A DNA stretch of 64,000 nucleotides from Hyphococcus sp. (GTDB lineage: Bacteria; Pseudomonadota; Alphaproteobacteria; Caulobacterales; Parvularculaceae): positions 124,001-188,000 of the forward strand of contig JAJFGF010000039.1 in the NCBI GenBank assembly GCA_021776245.1, read 5' to 3'. Positions 1 through 8,309 of the stretch are shown piece by piece (position 1 is the first letter of the stretch; every line of letters starts with the position of its first letter). Below the pieces are notes generated by a model that made no database searches, was not told the DNA's origin, and worked only from the letters and a program-made list of their open reading frames with translations. The translations under genes and the position numbers were made by a program.

Positions 1-335
1 TCGCGCTGCTTTTTCTCATCTGGCTGATACAGGCGGGCCGCGCGGTATTTCTTTCCGGCGATATCGGCATGGATAGTTTATTAATTTTGGCGGGGCCGGT
101 TACGGTGTTGCCGCTTGTGCTTTTCGCGCTTGCCGCGCGGCGCCTGAAACTGACGACCCTGGGGTTCATGCAATATATCGGCCCGACATTGCAGTTTATT
201 TTAGGGATCTATTATGGCGAAACCTTCACAATTGCACACGCCATTTGTTTTGGGCTGATCTGGACCGCCCTTGCAATTTTCAGTTTCGACGCCGTGCGCA
301 CCAACCGTGCGGAACGGATCAGGAAATCCGCTTAA
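1..335 (+). CDS. rarD: EamA-family transporter RarD, C-terminal part
   Basis: This reading frame is open from the left edge of the window, so only about the last 110 residues are present. The visible part holds three hydrophobic helices with the RarD-type stretches GPVTVLPLVLFA and QYIGPTLQFILG, followed by a helix ending in a basic tail (RTNRAERIRKSA). RarD proteins are ten-helix inner-membrane permeases of the drug/metabolite transporter superfamily; their substrate is usually unproven. The last 17 bases overlap the 3' end of the convergent thioesterase gene. The family call is confident; the specific name rarD is by resemblance. Confidence 0.85.
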   Translation, partial: ALLFLIWLIQAGRAVFLSGDIGMDSLLILAGPVTVLPLVLFALAARRLKLTTLGFMQYIGPTLQFILGIYYGETFTIAHAICFGLIWTALAIFSFDAVRTNRAERIRKSA

Positions 336-747
336 GCGATCCGGAAAAGCTCAAAATTGATTTTCCGTTTGCAGTAATCAGTCCACGCGCAAATATCAGG
401 CTCCTTCCGGCTTTGGTCATATCGCCCGTCGCCTCGATAAACTCGCCGACCGGTCCCGGACCGAGGAACTCAGCGTTCATGGTGACAGTTACAGCCTTGA
501 GCCGCCCCAGCGCTCGAAAGCAAACATCAAACAGCGACATATCAGCGAGCGTCAATAAAGCGCCCCCGTGTATAACACCGCCAAGATTAGCGTGATGCGC
601 TTCGGCGTAAAAACCAATGCCCGGCTCAGGACCATCCTCGCGGCGGTAAAACGGGCCGGCATGGCCGCTGAAGGTCTGCAAGTGGTTTTGCACGACCCAG
701 CCGGATGGCGCAGCTTTGACGTGCTGAAGAGGAGCGTGATCTGTCAT
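319..747 (-). CDS. PaaI-type hotdog-fold thioesterase
   Basis: This 142-residue protein has the usual length of a single-domain hotdog thioesterase of the PaaI/4HBT class, which hydrolyse acyl-CoA or aryl-CoA thioesters in the cytoplasm. The hallmark is the segment NLGGVIHGGALLTLADM around residues 53-69: the HGG turn caps the catalytic helix, and the Asp after LLTLA is the usual acidic residue. It ends inside the 3' end of the convergent rarD gene (17-base overlap). It stands alone, so the substrate cannot be inferred. A second member of the family lies at 41502-41930. Confidence 0.85.
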   Translation of the reverse strand: MTDHAPLQHVKAAPSGWVVQNHLQTFSGHAGPFYRREDGPEPGIGFYAEAHHANLGGVIHGGALLTLADMSLFDVCFRALGRLKAVTVTMNAEFLGPGPVGEFIEATGDMTKAGRSLIFARGLITANGKSILSFSGSLKRIS

Positions 748-851
748 AGATCACCGCGTCTAGCCGCGCATCGGATAAATGAAAACATAAAAGCGCAGCG
801 ATGCTGCATCTTCGGATTGCGACACAGCCTTATTCAAAGCACATTGCAGCA

Positions 852-1823
852 ATGAGTGGTGATTTTCCCGAACGGCGACTCATCGACGCTGGCGGCGTCA
901 GTCTCGCCATCTATGAGGCGGATGGAGACCCAGCGCGCATGCGCCCGCCGGTCCTTCTCATCCACGGTTGGCCGGAAATCGCCTATGCGTGGAAAAATCA
1001 AATTCATGCGCTCGCCAGCGCCGGATTTCGAACCATCGCTATCGATCTTAAGGGCTTTGGCTATTCAGATGCGCCCGCAGACAAGGCTCTTTACGATATT
1101 GAGCATATCACGGGCGATCTTGCCGCCCTGCTCGTTGCGCTGGACATTAAGCAAGCCTATTTCTGCGGCCATGATTGGGGCGGTGCTATCGTCTGGAGCA
1201 TGGGTCAATGGCGCGCTGACTGCGTTGCCGGGATCATCGGGGTCTGCACGCCATTACGTCCTCGCCCACCAGCGCCGCCCGTCACGATCCTTAAAAAGCG
1301 ATTTTCCAAAAAACACTATTTTGTGCAGTTCCAGGAACCGAATGTCGCGGAAAAGCTTTTTGAACGCGACATCGAACGCTTCGTTCAGATGATGTTTCGC
1401 AAGCCGGCGCCGCGGGAGCGATGGGCGGCGCTGATCCCGAATATTTATGATCTGCCAGGCCGGTTCCTGTCGGATATGCCTGCCCACAAAAATGATCTGA
1501 TTGTCTCAGACGAAATCATCAACATCTATATCGACGCTTTTCAGCACAGCGGGTTTCACGGCGGAATCAATCTTTACCGCAATGTCGACCGCAACTGGGC
1601 GCTAATGGAAGGCCGCGAAGAAACAGTGCGCGCGCCGGCCCTGTGGATCGGCGCTGACCTCGATCTGTTCCTGCCGCCTGAAAGCGCCGACGGTATGGAA
1701 AAAATTGTTCCCAATCTTGAAAAGCATGTGATCAAAGACAGCGGACATTGGGTCATGTGGGAACAGCCTGATCTATTGAACAAGCTCATCATCGACTGGC
1801 TGTTGCGGCAAATTTCAACTTAA
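852..1823 (+). CDS. Alpha/beta hydrolase, epoxide hydrolase/haloalkane dehalogenase type
   Basis: A 323-residue alpha/beta-hydrolase. The oxyanion-hole motif HGWPE is at residues 38-42. The nucleophile elbow is GHDWGG with Asp108 instead of Ser, as in soluble epoxide hydrolases and haloalkane dehalogenases. The late motif GHWVMWEQP carries the catalytic His, and a candidate acid lies in GADLDLFLP. The family opens epoxides or removes halides through an Asp-ester intermediate. The frame extends upstream to 801, but those residues do not fit the fold, and the ATG at 852 begins just before the first strand. The gene is monocistronic and followed by a stem-loop at 1833-1859. Confidence 0.85.
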   Translation: MSGDFPERRLIDAGGVSLAIYEADGDPARMRPPVLLIHGWPEIAYAWKNQIHALASAGFRTIAIDLKGFGYSDAPADKALYDIEHITGDLAALLVALDIKQAYFCGHDWGGAIVWSMGQWRADCVAGIIGVCTPLRPRPPAPPVTILKKRFSKKHYFVQFQEPNVAEKLFERDIERFVQMMFRKPAPRERWAALIPNIYDLPGRFLSDMPAHKNDLIVSDEIINIYIDAFQHSGFHGGINLYRNVDRNWALMEGREETVRAPALWIGADLDLFLPPESADGMEKIVPNLEKHVIKDSGHWVMWEQPDLLNKLIIDWLLRQIST

Positions 1824-1832
1824 TTTGACGGA

Positions 1833-1859
1833 GTTTTGCCAGACAGTTTGAGGCAAAAC
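1833..1859. terminator. Stem-loop after the hydrolase gene
   Basis: A perfect 8-bp stem (GTTTTGCC / GGCAAAAC) with an 11-base loop starts 10 bases after the hydrolase stop codon. No T-run follows, so it may be a weak terminator or an mRNA 3'-end stabiliser. The same 8-bp stem recurs at 33339-33357. Confidence 0.4.
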
Positions 1860-1932
1860 CCGGGCGTTCGACTAAAATTTCAGTCACCTCGAGCTCACAC
1901 AATTTGGCCACAAGACAAAAGCGGAGGGACTT

Positions 1933-2208
1933 ATGAAACTTCGAGCAATTGCCTTTGCGACATTATTTACGTTTTGCAGCGCGCCGGCGCTGGCCATTGA
2001 CTACACCGCCGTTCGCCCGTCGCCGAAACCGATCGCCCGTTTTCAACTCGGCGACCAGCAGTTCGAAATGCGCGCCGTCGGCCGCAACGCTCGCGCCGAT
2101 ACGGCGCGGGGGCGCGAACATCTCCTTGAAAGCCGCGCCATGGGCAAGGTCTATCCGGGCTATCAGCAGCCAGCTTTCGTGACGTTTGATATTCGACTTA
2201 AATTCTGA
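1933..2208 (+). CDS. Small secreted hypothetical protein
   Basis: A 91-residue protein with a clear Sec signal peptide: positive MKLR, a hydrophobic core, and an ALA cleavage motif near residue 22. The mature part of about 69 residues is basic and rich in Arg (SPKPIARFQLG, GRNARADTARGRE) and contains no Cys. A purine-rich GGAGGG ribosome site lies 6-8 bases before the ATG. I do not recognise a family. It is flanked by stem-loops on both sides, which suggests a single-gene transcript for a small periplasmic protein. Confidence 0.65.
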   Translation: MKLRAIAFATLFTFCSAPALAIDYTAVRPSPKPIARFQLGDQQFEMRAVGRNARADTARGREHLLESRAMGKVYPGYQQPAFVTFDIRLKF

Positions 2209-2215
2209 GGGTCCC

Positions 2216-2251
2216 GATCATCAGGCGGTTCGTTGAGATTGCCTGATGATC
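2216..2251. terminator. Bidirectional stem-loop between convergent genes
   Basis: A perfect 11-bp inverted repeat (GATCATCAGGC / GCCTGATGATC) with a 14-base loop sits between the ends of the small secreted protein gene and the convergent serine hydrolase gene. Its position fits a shared terminator. The downstream sequence CCAGTTTCTT is only moderately T-rich. Confidence 0.6.
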
Positions 2252-2278
2252 CAGTTTCTTCGCTGCGCCTGTCCCACT

Positions 2279-3421
2279 CTAAAGGCCATCATATAATGCA
2301 TTGATGAGGCGTAAAGCGCGCGGGTCGCCGACGAGAAAAGGCGACATTTTATTCATCACATAGGCGGCGGTGAGTTTTCGCTCAGGGTCGATGACGACGC
2401 ATGAGCCGCCAAAACCCGCATGGCCAAATGCATTTTCATTGGGCCCGAAATGGCCGTTGATATTGCGCATCAAGCCTGCCGACCAGGAAAGGTGAAACGG
2501 CAGGACAAGATCGTCGCCGCGAATGCGTTCTTTTAAGGCGCCGGAGATTGCTTCCTGCGTCAAATACGCCTCGCCGTCCCATTTGCCGCCATTGACCAAA
2601 GGCTGGAGAATACGCGCCAACGACCGCGCATCGGCGTGCATATTGGAGGCGGGTATTTCAGCCGCCATCCAGGCATCACGGTCGACCCGCGCGGCGGCGG
2701 ACCAAGGCTTTAAAAAAGCAATTTTTGTAAACTCGTTCAGCTCGCCCAAATCAGGCGCTTTCGGTGGCTTTGGCATGAACGCTGCGCGGGCGATTTCGCT
2801 CGGTCGCATACCGCAGAAAATTTGCAGACCATCCGATGCGTTGAATCTGCCGATTAACTCGCCGACACTGCGCCCGGCAGCGCGTCGCAAGAGTTCGCCG
2901 GCTATGAAACCAAATGTCTGCGGATGGTAGCCATTGGCTGTTCCCGGCGGCCAAAGCGGCGACATCGCCGCCAGTCGTTCTGTGATTGTTTCCCAGTCAA
3001 GCCAGTCCTGCGGCGCCATCTCGTTCGGAAAGCCGCAAAGCCCCGCCTGGTGCGATAGGGCCTGCGCCACAGTAATTCGGTCTTTGCCGTTCGCGGCAAA
3101 TTCCGGCCAATAACCGGCAACAGGAGCGTCATAGTCGAGCCTGCCATAAGATGCTTCATGCGCGACCAGAAGCGTCAGCACAGCTTTGCCGCTCGAATAA
3201 ATGCAGGCGAGCGTATTTTCAGTCCAGGCTTCTTCCCGCGCCCTGTCGGTGTGACCGCCGCGAATATCAGCAATCATTTCCCCGTCGATGATTGCAGAAA
3301 AGGATGCGCCAAGTTCCAGGCCCTCGGCAAAATTTCCGGCAAATGCATCGCCAATGTGGTCGAACCTGGCGGCTAATAATCCGGACGCGTGAGGCACGCG
3401 AGAATCAACCCAGCCTGTCAT
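2279..3421 (-). CDS. Beta-lactamase-fold serine hydrolase (EstB/class C esterase type)
   Basis: This 380-residue protein belongs to the serine beta-lactamase/penicillin-binding fold. The SxxK motif is S76-S-G-K79 (in YSSGKAVL). A candidate Tyr motif is in GYHPQTFGFIAGELL, and the third motif is FGHAGFGG, an HxG in place of KTG, as in EstB esterases and LACTB-like proteins. No signal peptide is visible, so a cytoplasmic esterase or peptidase is more likely than a true beta-lactamase. The frame continues to a TTG at 3496, but the ATG at 3421 removes an overlap with the upstream lipoprotein gene. The natural substrate is unknown. Confidence 0.8.
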   Translation of the reverse strand: MTGWVDSRVPHASGLLAARFDHIGDAFAGNFAEGLELGASFSAIIDGEMIADIRGGHTDRAREEAWTENTLACIYSSGKAVLTLLVAHEASYGRLDYDAPVAGYWPEFAANGKDRITVAQALSHQAGLCGFPNEMAPQDWLDWETITERLAAMSPLWPPGTANGYHPQTFGFIAGELLRRAAGRSVGELIGRFNASDGLQIFCGMRPSEIARAAFMPKPPKAPDLGELNEFTKIAFLKPWSAAARVDRDAWMAAEIPASNMHADARSLARILQPLVNGGKWDGEAYLTQEAISGALKERIRGDDLVLPFHLSWSAGLMRNINGHFGPNENAFGHAGFGGSCVVIDPERKLTAAYVMNKMSPFLVGDPRALRLINALYDGL

Positions 3422-3464
3422 AGTGACTGACGAAAAATCAGGCGCAGGCAAGAGCCAGGCGTCA

Positions 3465-3767
3465 TCAAAAAGCGCAGGCAATTCCGGCGCGCGCAATTGC
3501 CGCTGCGGCGCGCGGATTGTCGATACCGATCAGCGCATCCAACGTCTCACCCGGCGATGAGGCTGCGTTGAGATCACCAATAAAATCCGCCACCGCTTCG
3601 AGATCGCTCCGATCAAGGCGTTCGTCCAGTTCCTCAGCGAGACAATCTGCCCGCTCCGCGGAAAATCCAAATTCGATCAGGCGGTTTTCGATGCGCGCAT
3701 GAGGTGAAATCGTCGCGCAGGAGGTTATCATCAGACTGGCGCCGATGAGTGATGCAAGGCGTTTCAT
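3465..3767 (-). CDS. Small hypothetical lipoprotein
   Basis: A 100-residue protein starting MKRLASLIGASLMITSC. The hydrophobic segment and Cys17 suggest a lipoprotein signal, so the protein is probably membrane-anchored in the periplasm. The mature part is acidic and helical (ERADCLAEELDERLDRSDLEAVADFIGDL), with Cys pairs that could form disulfides. The ATG at 3767 has a good AGGGAG site; the longer frame to 3821 does not begin with a signal peptide. It may be co-transcribed with the serine hydrolase 43 bases downstream. No family is recognised. Confidence 0.7.
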   Translation of the reverse strand: MKRLASLIGASLMITSCATISPHARIENRLIEFGFSAERADCLAEELDERLDRSDLEAVADFIGDLNAASSPGETLDALIGIDNPRAAAAIARAGIACAF

Positions 3768-3826
3768 ATGCTCTCCCTTAAACTGCGTTGAAATATATGC
3801 CGATTGGGTTACGGCGTCCACGCGCC

Positions 3827-4468
3827 TTAATCGCGCTTGAGGCCAAGCCCGTCCAGGCGCCAGACAAGCGATTCAAGACGGTCTTGTCCAAAAAACGGCT
3901 CGCCATCAAGGACCATTAGCGGAACACCCCAATGATGATTTAGTTGCGCCGCCTCATTGCGAATGATGGTTTTCCGGATAGTTTCTTCATTGTCCTTAGC
4001 CCATGCGGCAAGCGCCTCAAGTTCAAACCCCGCTGCGCCAAGAGTTTTTGCAAGTTGCTCCGTTTCGTGCCAGTCCGCGACCCCGCCCCAGATAGACCGG
4101 CTGGCGCAACGCGCAAATTCAATCCCGCGCGCTTGCGCCGCTGCAGCGATCCCAAGGCCCATTATTCGATCCATAATCGGCTGCGCAGAGGCAACCGTTC
4201 CTGACGCCAAATCCATATCAATCGGATCCGGGTTTGGCGGCATAAACGGTATCCCCAGCCGTTGAGATTCGCGCAAAACGTCCTTGAAGAGATAGGGCAG
4301 AAACTGTTTCCGGCCGCGTTCAAAAAAATCCGGCTCACGCATCGCCAGAGGGCGCACAGGCCGGAAGTCTACGTCGATTTCATAGTCGCGCCCAATATCC
4401 GCCAGCCGGTCAATTGCAAGATAGGAGTAGGGGCTTCGGAAAGACCAGTAAATTTCGAGCGTCGCCAT
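3827..4468 (-). CDS. 2-hydroxychromene-2-carboxylate isomerase / kappa-class GST-like protein
   Basis: This 213-residue DsbA-fold protein begins with a beta strand and the active-site segment WSFRSPYSYLA, in which Ser replaces the redox Cys, as in NahD-type isomerases and kappa GSTs. Later parts fit the family: RPVRPLAMREPDFFERGRKQ, the Pro-rich FMPPNPDPIDMD segment, and the C-terminal cis-Pro region HHWGVPLMVLDGEPFFGQDRL. NahD uses glutathione to isomerise 2-hydroxychromene-2-carboxylate in naphthalene degradation, but no aromatic-degradation genes are adjacent, so another glutathione-dependent role is likely. An AGGAAA ribosome site precedes the ATG. Confidence 0.85.
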   Translation of the reverse strand: MATLEIYWSFRSPYSYLAIDRLADIGRDYEIDVDFRPVRPLAMREPDFFERGRKQFLPYLFKDVLRESQRLGIPFMPPNPDPIDMDLASGTVASAQPIMDRIMGLGIAAAAQARGIEFARCASRSIWGGVADWHETEQLAKTLGAAGFELEALAAWAKDNEETIRKTIIRNEAAQLNHHWGVPLMVLDGEPFFGQDRLESLVWRLDGLGLKRD

Positions 4469-4567
4469 GGATGTTTCCTATCTAGAGCGCCAGTGATTGC
4501 AACTTCATCAACGCGCCACTATGCGTCAATCCCGGAGCGCATATAGCGTCTCCATGGGAGACGGCAT

Positions 4568-5419
4568 ATGGCCCGCAAACTGAACATCGCGATTATTCAA
4601 GCCGCTTTCGGCGAGGATATGGCGGCCAATATCGGCAAGGTTGAAAATTTCACGCGCGCCGCCGCAAAAAACGGCGCGCAATTGATCTTGGCGCCTGAGC
4701 TCTTTCAGGGCCCTTATTTCTGCAAGACTAAAGATCCGCGATATTTCGCATCTGCTTTTCCAGTTGATAAACACCCTGTTGTTACGACGCTGGCGCCATT
4801 GGCGGGTGAGCTTGGCGTGCTCATGCCGCTGTCGATTTTCGAGCGCGACGGCGGGAATTATTATAACAGCCTGGTGATGGCGGATGCAGATGGATCGATC
4901 ATGGGCGTCTATCGCAAAAGCCACATACCCGATGGGCCGGGCTATGAAGAAAAATTTTATTTCACGCCCGGCGCTGCCGGTTTTAAAACGTGGAAAACAA
5001 AATTCGGCACGATCGGCATCGGCATATGCTGGGATCAATGGTTCCCGGAAGCCGCCCGCGCGATGATGCTCGGCGGCGCCGAGATTTTGCTGTATCCTAC
5101 CGCGATCGGATCAGAGCCTGAAAATCCGTTCCTTGATACGCAATCGCGGTGGCGCCGCGCCATGATCGGGCATGCGGTATCGAATGTCGTCCCCGTCGCC
5201 GCGGCAAATCGCATTGGCGATGAAGACGGCCAGATATTTTATGGATCGTCCTTCGTCGCAGATGATGGGGGCGATCTTCTCGCCGATATGTCGCGGACAG
5301 AAGAAGGCTTTGAAATTGTGACACTCGATCTCGATGAGATCGCCGCGCGGCGCGCTGATTGGGGGTTGTTCGGCGACCGCCGCCCGGAGCTTTATGGTGC
5401 GCTGACAGAAGAAAAATAG
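4568..5419 (+). CDS. aguB: N-carbamoylputrescine amidase
   Basis: A 283-residue nitrilase-superfamily amidase with the complete Glu-Lys-Cys triad: E44 in LAPELFQG, K117 in YRKSHIPD and C154 in GICWDQWFPEAAR. The segments GPGYEEKFYFTPG and AIGSEPENP and the ending GDRRPELYGAL are typical of AguB, which hydrolyses N-carbamoylputrescine to putrescine, CO2 and ammonia in the agmatine route. A GGGAGA site precedes the ATG. The usual partner, agmatine deiminase AguA, is not in the window, so the full pathway is not shown here. Confidence 0.9.
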   Translation: MARKLNIAIIQAAFGEDMAANIGKVENFTRAAAKNGAQLILAPELFQGPYFCKTKDPRYFASAFPVDKHPVVTTLAPLAGELGVLMPLSIFERDGGNYYNSLVMADADGSIMGVYRKSHIPDGPGYEEKFYFTPGAAGFKTWKTKFGTIGIGICWDQWFPEAARAMMLGGAEILLYPTAIGSEPENPFLDTQSRWRRAMIGHAVSNVVPVAAANRIGDEDGQIFYGSSFVADDGGDLLADMSRTEEGFEIVTLDLDEIAARRADWGLFGDRRPELYGALTEEK

Positions 5420-5440
5420 ATCTTCTTTTGGTGCGGGGCC

Positions 5441-5653
5441 TCAGTCTTTTTTGATGAACGTCACAGAAAATAGCGGCTCACCATCGAACATATCTTTTGG
5501 CTGTTCCAGGCCTTCAATCATCTTAAAAACGCGCGGCGTAATCGAACCCTCCATCCGGTAGCCTTTTTCGGCCATCTTGCCACGATGAAATTCAAGGGCG
5601 GCTGCAGTGAATTCCCGTGCGAGAATGGTAATACGCTCTGGATCGTTTGACAT
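5441..5653 (-). CDS. Small hypothetical protein
   Basis: A 70-residue cytoplasmic protein without Cys, signal peptide or membrane segment. It has a helical first half (LAREFTAAALEFHRGKMAEKGY) and a strand-rich second half ending PLFSVTFIKKD. The ATG at 5653 has a GAAGG site 7-9 bases upstream; the longer frame to 5734 starts without one. The gene is convergent with aguB, 21 bases from its stop. The compact fold and good ribosome site support a real gene, but I recognise no family. Confidence 0.6.
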   Translation of the reverse strand: MSNDPERITILAREFTAAALEFHRGKMAEKGYRMEGSITPRVFKMIEGLEQPKDMFDGEPLFSVTFIKKD

Positions 5654-5784
5654 TTTCTGGCCTTCTTCGTCTCGTGATTTGATTTTTCGCCGGTTTTGCG
5701 GCGGAATATGGCCAGTTGCGGTTGCCTTGTCCACAATAGGCGACGGCTTTTACGGGCGGCCGCATCAAATCGAGGCAGTGCATT

Positions 5785-6813
5785 ATGGCGACAAGGCATA
5801 TACTGGCGATTGACGGCGGCGGGGTGCGCGGACTGGTTGCGGCGATCGTCCTTGAGGCCCTTGACCAGGAATTCAAAAGCGCTGGCAAAAAAAGTGCTGT
5901 TGGCGACTGTTTTGACTTGATCGCCGGAACGTCCAGCGGCGCGCTGATTGCGGCGGCGCTCACACTACCGGCGCCGGATGGCGGGCCGAGTCCGACACCG
6001 CGGGCGCTGCGCGGCTTTTTTGAGCAACATGCGCGAACGATCTTCCCGCCGCGGCCATTCTGCAATATTCCGGTCATCGGGCGCCTGCCGCAGCTATTTG
6101 GCCCATTGCACGACCCGGCGCCGTTTGAGGCGCTGTTGAAAATGCAATTTGGCGATATGGTTTTTGCCAGCGCGCGACGCAATTTAATGATCCCCGCCTA
6201 TTCTATCGATCCGCGCGATATCGTCCTGTTCCGCGGCGGGCCGGCCTATGCCGAACGCGAGGAAGGCGAGCGCTACGGCATGATCCGCCTGCGCGACGCG
6301 ATTATGGGATCAAGCGCTGCGCCAACTTTTTTTCCGCCGCACCGCGTCACAAACCCCGATCGCTCTCTCGCCTGGACGACGATTGACGGCGGCGTTTATT
6401 TGAATGATCCGGCGATGGCGGCCGTTGCCGAAGCGGCGCGGCTTTTCCCCGGCGACGATGTTCGCGTTGTCTCTCTCGGATCGGGCCGGCAAACGCGCAA
6501 TTATCCGTTTGAGCAGGCCAGGCGCTGGGGATTTTCGCAGTGGGTCTCGCCAACAGGGCGCTTTCGCACGCCCTTAATCTCGGCCATTCAGGACGGCCAG
6601 GCGCGCGCCGTTGGTCGCCAGCTGCATTATCTTCTCGGCGACAACTATTATCGCTTCGATTATCGCCTCGAGAAAGGTCGCGGTTCAGACAAGCTTGACG
6701 ATGCGTCGAAGAAAAACCTTAAACGCCTGACACGCGGCGCACTGGAGATGGTCGAGGAAATGCGGCCAAGATTGCGCGAGCTGGCGGCAAGCCTAAAGCC
6801 TGTCGAGCGCTAG
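5785..6813 (+). CDS. Patatin-like phospholipase
   Basis: A 342-residue patatin-fold lipid acyl hydrolase. The oxyanion hole GGGVRG is at residues 11-16, the nucleophile is Ser50 in GTSSG, and the catalytic Asp is D201 in IDGG, so the Ser-Asp dyad is complete. The N-terminus (ILAIDGGGVRG) is of the long-known CapV/plant patatin type rather than the YlbK/RssA type. CapV-like proteins serve as CBASS effectors, but no nucleotidyltransferase, E1/E2 or HORMA gene lies nearby, so a housekeeping or lipid-turnover role is more likely. It is probably cytoplasmic. Confidence 0.88.
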   Translation: MATRHILAIDGGGVRGLVAAIVLEALDQEFKSAGKKSAVGDCFDLIAGTSSGALIAAALTLPAPDGGPSPTPRALRGFFEQHARTIFPPRPFCNIPVIGRLPQLFGPLHDPAPFEALLKMQFGDMVFASARRNLMIPAYSIDPRDIVLFRGGPAYAEREEGERYGMIRLRDAIMGSSAAPTFFPPHRVTNPDRSLAWTTIDGGVYLNDPAMAAVAEAARLFPGDDVRVVSLGSGRQTRNYPFEQARRWGFSQWVSPTGRFRTPLISAIQDGQARAVGRQLHYLLGDNYYRFDYRLEKGRGSDKLDDASKKNLKRLTRGALEMVEEMRPRLRELAASLKPVER

Positions 6814-7073
6814 AACCGGTCGTGTTCCAATAGGATCGCCCAAAAAGACTCCAGATCGTCGGGCGAATAAAAGGAACGCCCGATGATCTTTTTCTTTGCC
6901 GCGCGCCGCCCCGCGCGCGAAGGCGCGCTTGCTAAAATCTCGACCGCCTTCGCGGTCGGGAGGGCGGAAGTCGAACGTTACATTTTTGCGCGGCGCCATG
7001 GACCTGCTGAGAACCCTTTTTCAACGTCGCTGCATGGCTTATTGTCTCTCACGAATATGGGAGGACTTTAACG

Positions 7074-8309
7074 ATGAGAATATTAGCAATAGGGGCCGCA
7101 GCCCTGACGATATCGGCCTGTGGCGAACAATCGCAGAGCCCGGCCCAATCTGACGCCGATGACAGCTTTCAGGAAGCGTTGATGGTAAAGCTGCTCGATG
7201 CGGCGCCCGGTGACGTCATCGATATCCCCGAAGGACTCTATTCGTTTGACCGGTCGTTGAGCCTTACCGTGGATGGCGTCACCATTCGCGGCGCCGGCAT
7301 GGACAAAACGGTGCTGTCGTTCAGAAATCAGGTCGCGGGCGCCGAAGGACTGTTGGTCACCGCCAGCGATTTCACCATTGAAGATCTGGCGATCGAAGAT
7401 GCAAAAGGCGATGCCTTAAAAATCACCGAAGGTGAAAACATCATTGTCCGGCGCATAAGAACAGAATGGACGGGCGGTCCGAAAACGTCGAACGGCGCCT
7501 ATGGCATATATCCTGTGCAAACGAAAAATGTATTGATGGAAGAAAACGTCGCGATCGCTGCTGCGGACGCCGGCATTTATGTCGGCCAATCGCAAAACGT
7601 TATCGTACGCAATAATCGCGCAGAATATAATGTTGCGGGCATCGAGATTGAAAATACATTCGACGCGGATGTTTACAACAATGTCGCGGTTAACAACACC
7701 GGCGGCATCCTGGTTTTCAACATGCCGAATTTGAAACAGCCCGGCGCCCGCACGCGGGTTTTTAACAATGAAGTCTTTGAAAACAACACAAGGAATTTCG
7801 GACATCCCGGGACGCCGGTCGCCACAATTCCCGCGGGGTCGGGCATTGTAGTCAATTCCAACGACCAGGTGGAGATTTTCGATAATGATATTCGCGATAA
7901 CAAAACCGCCAATGTGATTATCGCCAGCGTATTTTCAGCCGGCCTTGCTGAGGACGGCATGGAAGATGATTTTGATCCTTATCCGGAAGGCGTCTTCATT
8001 TATGGCAACCGCTTCGAAGGCGGCGGCAATAATCCAGACGGTCTGGATCTTCAGGCGTTAAAATTAGCAGTGGCTGGACCGATGGGGCGCATTCCAGACA
8101 TCCTCTGGGACGGCTATGTCAATGTCGATAAACTCATCGACGGCGTATTGCCGCAAACGCTGCGCCTTTGTGTTCAAAATGACGGCGCGCAGGTTCTCAA
8201 TGTTGACGGACCAAACGGAAACAAAAACCCGGGCATCATCGATGGGGCCCATGATTGCAGTCTGGAAAAATTGCCTGCTATTCAACTCACCGGAAAACTG
8301 GCGGAGTAA
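7074..8309 (+). CDS. Parallel beta-helix lipoprotein (TIGR03805-type)
   Basis: A 411-residue protein with a signal peptide and a likely lipidation Cys (MRILAIGAAALTISAC). From about residue 75 to 330 it has regularly spaced right-handed beta-helix coils such as NIIVRRIRTEW, NVLMEENVAIAAADAG, NVIVRNNRAEYNVAGIEIEN and QVEIFDNDIRDN. Such folds occur in polysaccharide lyases and surface proteins. This subfamily is known as a partner of the SO2930-type diheme cytochrome, and the next gene is exactly that: its ATG overlaps this stop codon by one base. A strong GGGAGGA site precedes the start. The function of the pair is not established. Confidence 0.85.
   Translation: MRILAIGAAALTISACGEQSQSPAQSDADDSFQEALMVKLLDAAPGDVIDIPEGLYSFDRSLSLTVDGVTIRGAGMDKTVLSFRNQVAGAEGLLVTASDFTIEDLAIEDAKGDALKITEGENIIVRRIRTEWTGGPKTSNGAYGIYPVQTKNVLMEENVAIAAADAGIYVGQSQNVIVRNNRAEYNVAGIEIENTFDADVYNNVAVNNTGGILVFNMPNLKQPGARTRVFNNEVFENNTRNFGHPGTPVATIPAGSGIVVNSNDQVEIFDNDIRDNKTANVIIASVFSAGLAEDGMEDDFDPYPEGVFIYGNRFEGGGNNPDGLDLQALKLAVAGPMGRIPDILWDGYVNVDKLIDGVLPQTLRLCVQNDGAQVLNVDGPNGNKNPGIIDGAHDCSLEKLPAIQLTGKLAE

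Noticed and set aside
5785-6813. A CBASS defence operon around the patatin
   Set aside because: No CD-NTase, E1/E2/JAB, HORMA or TRIP13 gene is present on either side.
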